From: DASVDK01 sp036381125 [NCBI: Thermodesulfobacteriota bacterium]
Lineage (GTDB): Bacteria; DASVDK01
Length of the DNA stretch: 11,402 bases
Reading direction: 5' to 3'
NCBI GenBank assembly: GCA_036381125.1
Contig: DASVDK010000069.1
Span: 1 to 11,402, forward strand
Positions 6,710-11,402 of this stretch are shown here, piece by piece. The stretch's first letter is position 1, and every line of letters begins with the position of its first letter. The notes below the pieces were generated by a model. That model saw only the letters and a list, made by a program, of their open reading frames with translations. It searched no databases and had not been told where the DNA came from. The position numbers were made by a program, and so were the translations under genes.

Positions 6710-7494
6710 CGCGCCGCCACCGCCGCCGGGCTCTCGCCCCGCAGGAACGCCTGGAGCCGCGCGTCGGTGATCGCGTCCGAGTGGCCGTCGATGCACTCGT
6801 ACGCCTGGACGGCGCCGCCGACGAGGTAGAGGAAGCAGCCGCCGAGCCGTCTCAGCAGCTCCGCCTGATGCGTCACGGCCACCACGGTGAGGCCGAGCGA
6901 CTCGCGCAGCCCCACGACGGTCTCCACGACGAGCGCCGCGTTGGGCGGGTCGAGGGCCGAGGTAGGCTCGTCGAGGAGGAGCGCCTCGGGCCCGCCGATG
7001 AGGGCGCGCGCGATGACGACGCGCTGCTTCTCGCCGCCCGAGAGGGTGGCCGCCTCGCGGTCGAGGAAATGCGCCTCCATGCCGACCGCCTCGAGCGCCC
7101 GCACGAGCCGGGCCTCGGACAGGTCGAGCCGCTCCGGATGCGGCTGCACCCCGAGGTTGTCCCGCACCGTCCCCTCGAAGACGATCGGCGTCTGCTGGAC
7201 CATCGCCACGCGGCGCCTGAGGTCGAGCGGGTCGAGCGTCGTGATGTCGCGGCCGTTGAAGAAGACCGTCCCTGGCGGCGGCTCCTCCAGGCGGTTGAGG
7301 CAGCGGAGCAGCGTCGACTTGCCGGAGCCCGACGGACCGAGCAGGGTGAGGGAGCTGCCCCGGTCGACCTCGACGCTCACGTCGCGCAGGACCTGGACCG
7401 GCGGCCGACCCCGCTCGCCCGGGAAGGCGAGCGACAGGTGGTCGACCTTGAAGACGGGGTCGCGGACGGGCGGCGGCGGCGCGGCGATCGGCAT
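6706..7494 (-). CDS. fetA: FetA-like ABC transporter ATP-binding protein
   Basis: The 262-residue cytoplasmic ATPase partners the permease just downstream. Visible motifs are Walker A GPSGSGKS (53-60), Q-loop VQQTP (99-103), signature LSGGE (151-155), Walker B ALLLDEPTS (171-179) with catalytic E176, D-loop SALD (179-182) and switch His209. The N-terminal about 12 residues are Pro/Ala-rich. A C-terminal tail of about 30 residues follows the ATPase core. The ATG at 7494 is chosen because homology-like sequence starts at residue 13 and the tract upstream is low-complexity. An alternative start at 7584 would add 30 unlikely residues and run through palindromic operator-like DNA. The ribosome site is weak. 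The ATGA overlap with fetB and the UPF0014 partner are what point to FetA rather than to a phosphate or amino-acid importer. Confidence 0.85.
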   Translation of the reverse strand: MPIAAPPPPVRDPVFKVDHLSLAFPGERGRPPVQVLRDVSVEVDRGSSLTLLGPSGSGKSTLLRCLNRLEEPPPGTVFFNGRDITTLDPLDLRRRVAMVQQTPIVFEGTVRDNLGVQPHPERLDLSEARLVRALEAVGMEAHFLDREAATLSGGEKQRVVIARALIGGPEALLLDEPTSALDPPNAALVVETVVGLRESLGLTVVAVTHQAELLRRLGGCFLYLVGGAVQAYECIDGHSDAITDARLQAFLRGESPAAVAAR

Positions 7495-7523
7495 GGTCGC
7501 GTGCGATCTTAGCGCACCGCCTT

Positions 7524-7598
7524 CGATCGACCGCGTCCCGACCCGCGCCGGACCGATCGATCGGCCCGGCCCCTGGGCGGGCAATCTCTCGGTCGATC
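7524..7598. promoter_or_regulatory. Repeated CGATCGACCG-type motifs between divergent genes
   Basis: CGATCGACCG (7524-7533), the perfect palindrome CCGATCGATCGG (7553-7564) and CGGTCGATC (7590-7598, the first motif inverted) lie about 30 bp apart in the divergent region between fetA and the small zinc-ribbon gene. Spaced, partly palindromic boxes like these suggest repressor or activator sites. In very GC-rich DNA, CGATCG runs are common, so confidence is modest. A TAAGAT at about 7506-7511 on the minus strand could be a weak fetA -10, without a good -35. Confidence 0.3.
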
Positions 7599-7602
7599 TG
7601 GT

Positions 7603-7932
7603 ATGGAGGCTGCACGGGCGCTCCGGCTGATGCGGGGTCTGCTTCGCGAGGATCTCGCCAGGATGAGGGATCGATTGGTCGGCCGTGCCGGCGGCCCCTG
7701 TTCCACGTGTCGAGACTGGACGCCTGTTGTGCGGTGGGTCGAGCCGCCCGGGCCCGCCTGGGGGCCCGAGGCGGTCGAGGCGCCCGAAACCTGCCCGCGC
7801 TGCGGCCGGCAGCGGGACGTCATCGAGCTGCTCGACCGGCGGCGTCGGGCTGCCGACCGGCGAGGTTCCGGACGGCCCGGGCGCCGGGCCGCCGACCGGG
7901 ACATGCCGTCCCGTTCCGGCTCGCCTGCCTGA
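7603..7932 (+). CDS. Small two-CxxC zinc-ribbon protein of unknown function
   Basis: The frame encodes at most 109 residues. A basic helical N-terminus (LREDLARMRDRL) is followed by CSTC-RDW, a 26-residue acidic/proline-rich linker, CPRC-GRQRDVIEL and an Arg-rich tail. Two CxxC knuckles about 30 residues apart suggest one bound Zn. The pattern C-x2-C-x-x-W...CPxCG-R...VIEL resembles small uncharacterised proteins seen in many soil bacteria (from memory, not searched). The start is uncertain: ATG 7603, 7630 or 7663 are in frame, and 7663 has GAGGAT about 9 nt upstream. The last 30 residues are low-complexity R/G/P. The gene is divergent from fetA and convergent with the selenoprotein gene, 46 bp away. 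Confidence 0.5.
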   Translation: MEAARALRLMRGLLREDLARMRDRLVGRAGGPCSTCRDWTPVVRWVEPPGPAWGPEAVEAPETCPRCGRQRDVIELLDRRRRAADRRGSGRPGRRAADRDMPSRSGSPA

Positions 7933-7949
7933 CCCGGTTCGCTTCGCGC

Positions 7950-7976
7950 CCCGGCCGGGAGAGGCGGCGCGCCGCC
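7950..7976. terminator. GC-only palindromes in a convergent gap
   Basis: CCCGGCCGGG (7950-7959) and GGCGGCGCGCCGCC (7963-7976) are perfect palindromes filling the 46-bp gap between two convergent genes. The position suits a bidirectional terminator or transcript-end hairpin, but neither strand has a T-run. Confidence 0.3.
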
Positions 7977-7978
7977 GA

Positions 7979-8557
7979 TCAGGGCCGGGGCGTGGACGCG
8001 TCCGCGGGCGCCTGCGGCCGCCAGGCGCAGAAGCCCTGCGCGTCGACCCCGAGCGCCCGGTTGAGCTTGCTGCGGAAGTTCTCGAGCGCGATCACCGCCG
8101 CCAGCTCCACCGCCGCCGGCTCCGAGAAGTGCTCGCGCACCCGCGCGAAGAGCGCGTCGTCCACCTCCCGCCCCGTGATCGTCATCGCCTCGGCCATCTC
8201 GAGCGCCGCCCGCTCCCGCCCGTCGAAGAGCGGGCTCTCGCGGAAGCGCTCGATCGCCTCCAGCTTCTCCTGCGTCGCCCCGCTGCGCATCCCCCTGGAT
8301 GCGTTGATGTCGATTCAGAAGGGGCAGCCGTTGAGGAGCGCGACCCTCAGGTTCACCAGGGCGCGCAGGTTCGGATCGAGGTGCCCCGACCGCTCCACCG
8401 CGGCCGAGAGCGCCCGGGCCGCGCCGAGGATCGGCGGGCAGTGGGCGAGGACCTTCGTCGTGTTCAGCGTGGCGCCGTAGCGCTCCTCGTCCTGGGCGAA
8501 GACCTCGCGCAGGATCGGATCGCCGCCGTCGCCCTCGATCTCCGTGACTCGCGGCAT
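7979..8557 (-). CDS. AhpD-like/carboxymuconolactone decarboxylase-family protein, probable selenoprotein (Sec81, in-frame UGA at 8315-8317)
   Basis: Reading from ATG 8557 (GGGAGG about 8 nt upstream), 80 codons end at a TGA (8315-8317). The same frame then continues for 111 more residues to a second TGA at 7979. The joined product of 192 residues is a full-length CMD/AhpD-like alpha-helical protein. Before the TGA is LRALVNLRVALLNGCPF and after it IDINASRG. Family members have CPFCIDIN here, so the UGA replaces the second Cys of the redox CxxC. The downstream part (ERFRESPLFDGRERAALEMAEAMT, ending NRALGVDAQGFC) is intact family sequence, not decay. A hairpin with SECIS features follows the UGA. 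AhpD-like proteins are thiol peroxidase/reductase partners; the exact substrate is unknown. A gene caller would make two ORFs (8315-8557 and 7979-8290). Alternatives are a single nonsense mutation or a sequencing error. Confidence 0.8.
8286..8303 (-). promoter_or_regulatory. Candidate bacterial SECIS element
   Basis: In the mRNA, CGCAUCC-AGGG-GGAUGCG forms a perfect 7-bp stem with a four-base loop. The loop begins 18 nt after the UGA and has G in its first two positions. Known bacterial SECIS elements lie directly downstream of the UGA, with the apical loop about 16-37 nt away and at least one G among the first two loop bases, as here. The element is inside the coding sequence, as usual in bacteria, and would be bound by SelB. 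No bulged U is obvious in the stem. Confidence 0.65.
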
Positions 8558-8666
8558 GGAGGGGCCTCCCTGGGGGGATATTCAAGCACGGCGGAGGCCA
8601 GGACGGCAGAGGCGGCGGGCGGAGGCCCGCGCGCCGCGACCCCGAGGGCCGGGCCCCGGGGCGACG

Positions 8667-8695
8667 TTGACAGCCGGCGGGGGGCGCGGTACAAA
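8667..8695 (+). promoter_or_regulatory. Probable sigma-70 promoter of tRNA-Arg
   Basis: A consensus -35 TTGACA (8667-8672), a 17-bp spacer and TACAAA (8690-8695, followed by T) lie upstream of tRNA-Arg. Initiation near 8702 would give a leader of about 77 nt for RNase P to remove. No other gene lies between this promoter and the tRNA. The rest of the 8558-8778 gap shows only G/C-rich sequence. Confidence 0.55.
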
Positions 8696-8778
8696 TCTCC
8701 GGTCTGGCCGCGGACTTACAGCAGGGCTCGATCTCCGGGCGGCCAGGCATCTCCCTTCTGCTGCACACCCCGCCGCGT

Positions 8779-8855
8779 GCGCCCGTAGCTCAGCTGGATA
8801 GAGCACCAGACTACGAATCTGGGGGCCAGGTGTTCGAATCACCTCGGGCGCACCA
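8779..8855 (+). tRNA. tRNA-Arg(ACG), with encoded CCA; likely integration site
   Basis: Acceptor stem GCGCCCG (8779-8785) pairs with CGGGCGC (8845-8851), then A8852 and CCA (8853-8855). The D-arm is GCTCAGCTGGATAGAGC. The anticodon stem CCAGA/TCTGG encloses CTACGAA, giving anticodon ACG (8813-8815), deaminated to ICG, which reads CGU/CGC/CGA. The T arm is GGTGTTCGAATCACC. A tyrosine integrase gene ends 37 bp beyond the 3' end. Confidence 0.98.
8833..8855 (+). other. Predicted attachment-site half (att) in the tRNA-Arg 3' end
   Basis: Integrases of tRNA-targeting elements recombine within the T-arm/acceptor end of the tRNA, which the element restores. The int gene faces the tRNA and lies 37 bp away, the usual arrangement. 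The exact core cannot be defined without the second copy, which is not in this window. Confidence 0.4.
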
Positions 8856-8892
8856 GTATTCACGGGCACTTAGCTGGGTCCGGCCTCTCGCC

Positions 8893-10035
8893 TCAACGAG
8901 CCAAGTGTGTCGCTGGTGTGTCTCTTCGGCTGAGGACCGCCTCGAGCCGCTCGGCGGCCTCCTGCTGCATGGTCGGGAGGACGTGCGAGTAGGTGTCGAG
9001 CGTGAGCGTGATGGAGGCGTGCCCCAGTCGCTCGGACACCACCTTGGGGTTCACGCCCTGAACGAGCAGCAGCGTGGCACAGGTGTGGCGAAGGTCGTAG
9101 AGCCGGATCGTGCTCGGCAGCCCCGCCTTCTTCAGCACCGCCTTGAACCGCCGCCGGACGGTGCTGTGCTCGTCCAACGGCCGGCCCTCGTGACTGGCGA
9201 AGACCGGATCGGTGGGCGCCTTGAAGGGCGAGGCCATGAAGTGCTCGCGCAGGAGCCGGGTGATGCTCGCCGGCAGAGGAATCGTCCGCCGGCTTCGGCT
9301 GGTCTTCGGCTCCGTGTAGCGCCAGGTGCCCGCCCGCTGGACGACAACGCGCCTCACCGTCACGGTCCCGGCTCGCAGGTCGACGTCCTGCCACTGCAGG
9401 CCCAGGTACTCGCTGGGCCGCATCCCCGTCGCGAGCGCGAACAGGAACACAGGACCGCAGCGGTCTGACGCCGCCGCGGCGACGAACTTCGCGACCTCGT
9501 CCTCGGTGAGGGCCCGCATCTCCTTCCGGTCTTGCTTGGGCAGGTCCACGGCCTCGGCCGGATTCCGGATGAGCATCCGCCATCGGACCGCCTGCTTGAG
9601 GGCGCTTGAGAGCACGGCGTGGACGTAGCGGACCGTCCTTGCCGAGAGGCCCTTCGAGAGCATCTCGGTGTAGAGGCCCTGGATGTCCAGCGGCGTGATT
9701 TCGCGGAGCTTCCGGCTGCCGAGGGCCGGGCGGACGTATCGCTTCAGGTTCCACTCGTAGACCGCGTAGGTTCGCTCCCGGAGCTTGGCCTTCGCGACGT
9801 CCTCGAGCCATCGGTCCAGGTACTCGTTCAAGGTCATCCGGCTTGGCTCGATCAGCTCGTGGAGATCCTTCTTCCGAAGCCAGTCGTTCAGGAGGGCCTG
9901 TGCGTCCTTCTTCGTGCCATGGACGGTCTTGCCGATGTACTTCTTCCGCAGCGTGCCGTCGGGCGCCTTCTCCCGGCCGGCATAGACCCTCACCAGCCAG
10001 AGCCGCTCACCACGCTTGATGATCTGTCCTGCCAT
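8893..10035 (-). CDS. Tyrosine recombinase / phage-type site-specific integrase
   Basis: The 380-residue protein catalyses integration and excision of the element. It has an N-terminal arm-binding region (1-60; WLVRVY...KKYIGKTVHGTKKDA), a SAM-like core-binding domain (about 67-165) and a catalytic domain (about 172-370). Catalytic residues visible are R206 (TGMRPSEYLGLQW), K244 (TEPKTSRSRRTIPL), R316 (YDLRHTCATLLL), H339 (ERLGHAS) and nucleophile Y349 (LDTYSHV). The first position of the usual HxxR box is Tyr313, a substitution seen in other integrases of this type. ATG 10035 is preferred because TAAGGAG sits about 7 nt before it; longer in-frame starts have no such site. The gene starts 11 bp after the upstream excisionase-like gene and ends next to tRNA-Arg, its probable target. 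Confidence 0.96.
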   Translation of the reverse strand: MAGQIIKRGERLWLVRVYAGREKAPDGTLRKKYIGKTVHGTKKDAQALLNDWLRKKDLHELIEPSRMTLNEYLDRWLEDVAKAKLRERTYAVYEWNLKRYVRPALGSRKLREITPLDIQGLYTEMLSKGLSARTVRYVHAVLSSALKQAVRWRMLIRNPAEAVDLPKQDRKEMRALTEDEVAKFVAAAASDRCGPVFLFALATGMRPSEYLGLQWQDVDLRAGTVTVRRVVVQRAGTWRYTEPKTSRSRRTIPLPASITRLLREHFMASPFKAPTDPVFASHEGRPLDEHSTVRRRFKAVLKKAGLPSTIRLYDLRHTCATLLLVQGVNPKVVSERLGHASITLTLDTYSHVLPTMQQEAAERLEAVLSRRDTPATHLAR

Positions 10036-10046
10036 GGGTGTTCTCC

Positions 10047-10496
10047 TTACCCGTTGCCTCTCGGTCGTCCGCGAAGGTCGCTCGGGCGGAACCGCACGAA
10101 CTTCCCGATCCGGACACACGGAATCTCCCCCCGCTTGGCGAGTTCGTAGACGGTCTTCTCCTTCAGGCCGAGAAGTTCCGCGACCTCCTTGGCCGTGAGG
10201 AGACGCTCGCAGGCGGCGTCGTTCCGAGGCGTTGACGGCCCGCTGGGCCGGCCCTCCAGTAACCTGCCGAACAGCACCCCCCTGACCCGCTCGAGCCGAC
10301 CAAGGATGCGGGGGACATCCTCAGGCGGGACAGTTTCGAGACGGCCCATCACCACGTCGACAGGAATCTCCTCTTGCGCTTCGATGGTCGCGGCCGCCAG
10401 GCGCCGGGGTCTCTCTCCGGCGGGGGCCCAGCCAGGGAGCAGTTCGAGCACGCGCTCTGGAATAGACCACTGCGCGTGCCGCCTACTACTTGCCAT
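10047..10496 (-). CDS. Excisionase-family HTH DNA-binding protein with extra N-terminal domain
   Basis: The 149-residue protein ends in a MerR-like/HTH_17 excisionase domain (about 99-141): LLTAKEVAELLGL then KTVYELAKRGEIPCVRIGKFVRFRPSDL. This is the winged-helix type used by Xis proteins and other DNA-binding adaptors. Residues 1-90 are an uncharacterised, mostly helical region (ERVLELLPGW, PEDVPRILGRLERVRG) not found in minimal excisionases of about 60-70 residues. The gene overlaps the end of the upstream zinc-finger gene by 11 bp, and its own TAA forms part of the integrase ribosome site. All three are therefore likely one transcript. It probably controls recombination direction or int expression; the N-terminal role is unknown. 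Confidence 0.85.
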   Translation of the reverse strand: MASSRRHAQWSIPERVLELLPGWAPAGERPRRLAAATIEAQEEIPVDVVMGRLETVPPEDVPRILGRLERVRGVLFGRLLEGRPSGPSTPRNDAACERLLTAKEVAELLGLKEKTVYELAKRGEIPCVRIGKFVRFRPSDLRGRPRGNG

Positions 10497-11199
10497 CGTT
10501 CTTCCCCTTTGCTGCTGCTCTGGCCCGTCCTGAGCGCGTCCGTGCAGCCTGGGCTCGTGACCGGCGGGTTGCCGTTCGGCTCTGGCACTGGGGCGAGCAA
10601 TAGGCCTGGTTAGACCGCTCGGCCAGGAACCAGCGGCCGCACACCTCTCCAGGTTCGCGGCGCGGCGCCGGCGCGGGGCAGACGCGAATCAGATGCGCGT
10701 ACTCCTCAAGCGACCGGGCCAGGAGGAACGTCATCAGCTTGTCGTGCTTCAGGCCCCGGTACTCGACTGTGGTGCCTGACTCCGATACAGGTGCCACCTC
10801 CGCTCCGACCGAAGGCCGCGTCGTGATGACCTCTTCGAATCGGTACGGACCCAGGGTGGCCCGTCGCGTCCCGATAAGCGCGAGGAAGATCTTCCGGAAC
10901 GCTTGCTGTGTCTGGCGGATCTCATCTTCGGCAGCGACCGATCGCTCGACAGGCTGATCGAACCAGCCCCCAGAAGGGCGTGAGAAAGCCGCCACCTCGG
11001 CCTGCGTGGCAAGCCACGCCGGCTCGGGCAGCTGGTCCAACCGCCGCTGCGCGAAGTCGAGGGCCCATTCAAGTCGGGCTCGACGGTTCTGGCTGACTCG
11101 CTCCAGCTCGCGAGCCCCTTCTTGCATCCGCCCCAAGGCTCTAGTGCCTCGCGTCTTCGACTGAGTCTGTTCCACGACTTCTTTGGACCTCCCTCTCAA
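10486..11199 (-). CDS. CGNR-like four-Cys zinc-finger protein of the mobile element
   Basis: This 237-residue protein is unknown as a whole. The first 60 residues are charged and helical; a hydrophobic segment FRKIFLALIG lies near 101-110. Near the C-terminus are C174, C187, C201 and C205 in the pattern C-x12-C-G-R-W-F-L...Y-C-S-P-x-C, followed by an Arg-rich tail. The CGRWF...YCSPQC arrangement resembles CGNR/treble-clef zinc fingers found at the ends of putative nucleic-acid-binding proteins. The start is uncertain: TTG 11199 has no ribosome site, GTG 11175 has GGAGG 12 nt upstream, and ATG 11127 is also in frame. It is the first gene of the operon reading to the integrase, directly behind the strong promoter at 11244-11272. 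It could regulate the element or act in DNA transactions; neither is shown. Confidence 0.75.
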   Translation of the reverse strand: MRGRSKEVVEQTQSKTRGTRALGRMQEGARELERVSQNRRARLEWALDFAQRRLDQLPEPAWLATQAEVAAFSRPSGGWFDQPVERSVAAEDEIRQTQQAFRKIFLALIGTRRATLGPYRFEEVITTRPSVGAEVAPVSESGTTVEYRGLKHDKLMTFLLARSLEEYAHLIRVCPAPAPRREPGEVCGRWFLAERSNQAYCSPQCQSRTATRRSRAQAARTRSGRARAAAKGKNDGK

Positions 11200-11243
11200 A
11201 GCTTGCCGGTGGGCGCCAAGTCCTCGTCCTCCGTCGTGATGGC

Positions 11244-11272
11244 ATTATAGAGGTAATGGCGACTCTTGACAA
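11244..11272 (-). promoter_or_regulatory. Strong leftward promoter of the zinc-finger/xis/int operon
   Basis: On the minus strand TTGTCA (11267-11272) is followed by a 17-bp spacer and a perfect TATAAT (11244-11249). Transcription would begin near 11237, leaving a leader of about 38-62 nt before the first gene. This near-consensus promoter stands out in such GC-rich DNA. Confidence 0.75.
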
Positions 11273-11281
11273 GCCATTACC
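11252..11281. repeat. 9-bp inverted repeat over both -35 boxes (operator candidate)
   Basis: GGTAATGGC (11252-11260) and GCCATTACC (11273-11281) are exact inverted repeats with a 12-bp spacer that contains both -35 elements. Weaker symmetry extends outward toward both -10 boxes. A dimeric regulator binding here would block both promoters at once, as in a phage-type switch. Repressor identity is unknown. Confidence 0.65.
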
Positions 11282-11293
11282 CTCTGCTATACC
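11266..11293 (+). promoter_or_regulatory. Opposing rightward promoter sharing the -35 box
   Basis: On the plus strand TTGACA (11266-11271), a 16-bp spacer and TATACC (11288-11293) preceded by TGC (extended -10) form a second promoter. Its -35 overlaps the leftward promoter's -35 on the other strand by 5 bp. Transcription would start near 11300 and leave the window; the gene it serves is not visible. Confidence 0.5.
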
Positions 11294-11402
11294 TAGGCTG
11301 AGGAGAGGTCTGCGCTGGCGATCGCGTTTGCGGTCGGGGCCGTTTGAGTGGTGGTCAGGGCAGGGGTGCGTCGGACCGGTGCGCGAGAGAGCTGGCCGCC
11401 CA
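11294..11402 (+). other. Right-end leader sequence, no supported gene
   Basis: Downstream of the rightward promoter I see a purine-rich GAGGAGAGG (about 11300-11308) but no ATG, GTG or TTG at proper distance. Frames remain open to the edge (for example from TTG 11328), but nothing recognisable is encoded in 109 bp. Confidence 0.4.

Larger units (their letters stand above)
8856..11402. mobile_element. Left end of a tRNA-Arg-integrated genomic island or prophage-like element (incomplete)
   Basis: From the 3' end of tRNA-Arg onward the window holds, on the minus strand, a tyrosine integrase, an excisionase-type HTH protein and a zinc-finger protein in one operon. A regulatory switch region follows, with an opposing promoter pointing out of the window. 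Base and codon use look less GC-extreme than in the chromosomal genes (more A/T, several AT-rich promoter boxes). The other end is outside the window, so size and type (prophage, ICE or island) are unknown. Confidence 0.75.

Noticed and set aside
5921-7615. Single 564-residue frame spanning fetA and fetB
   Set aside because: The part upstream of 6709 is a shadow of fetA in another frame; the two genes are separate with an ATGA overlap.
7979-8557. Split CMD gene considered as a frameshift pseudogene
   Set aside because: Both halves are in the same frame with no indel; only a UGA at the catalytic Cys separates them. A nonsense mutation is still possible but less likely given the SECIS-like stem.
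8582-8869. Minus-strand frame with EVIRTPGPQIRSLVLYPAELRA
   Set aside because: This is the antisense translation of tRNA-Arg, not a protein.

Overview
The window is very GC-rich (about 70% by eye) with strong G/C third-position bias. It looks like the chromosome of a free-living, Gram-negative-type bacterium. The gene content and the 25-bp repeat ending in CCTGACCCC suggest a Deltaproteobacteria, Rokubacteria/Methylomirabilota or similar soil or sediment lineage. That placement is a guess: there is no phylogenetic marker here. The window divides into a chromosomal part (about 1-8855) and the start of an integrated mobile element (about 8856 to beyond 11402).

Chromosomal part, left to right. 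The 5' end of an ABC-transporter permease gene (minus strand, running off the left edge) is followed by tRNA-Ser(GCT) with a recognisable promoter. A 338-bp non-coding stretch then holds a 17-bp tandem repeat and a good sigma-54 type -24/-12 element. This precedes a two-gene operon: a seven-TM, PAS-containing sensor histidine kinase and an NtrC/AtoC-type sigma-54 activator carrying GAFTGA, so the operon is probably autoregulated. A convergent intergenic region carries three 25-bp repeats fused to a 30-nt perfect hairpin. On the minus strand follow a REC-PAS-HisKA-HATPase-REC hybrid kinase and, upstream of it, a FetAB-type ABC exporter pair with a 4-bp ATGA overlap. A small two-CxxC zinc-ribbon protein is divergent to fetA.

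The most interesting chromosomal gene is a carboxymuconolactone decarboxylase/AhpD-like protein at 7979-8557 (minus). Its redox motif reads Cys-Pro-Phe-[UGA], and the reading frame continues across the UGA with family-typical sequence. A 7-bp perfect stem with an AGGG loop begins 11 nt after the UGA and places its loop 18 nt after it, which matches the bacterial SECIS rules. This is best read as a selenocysteine-containing AhpD-like protein, which ordinary gene callers would split or truncate.

Mobile part. tRNA-Arg(ACG) at 8779-8855 is the likely attachment site. A tyrosine recombinase gene ends 37 bp from its 3' end. Upstream in the same operon are an excisionase-type HTH protein with an uncharacterised N-terminal domain and a four-Cys (CGNR-like) zinc-finger protein. 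The operon is driven by a near-consensus promoter (TTGTCA-17-TATAAT on the minus strand). That promoter shares its -35 box with an opposing promoter, and a 9-bp inverted repeat spans both, so this looks like the control switch of the element. The product of the rightward promoter lies outside the window.
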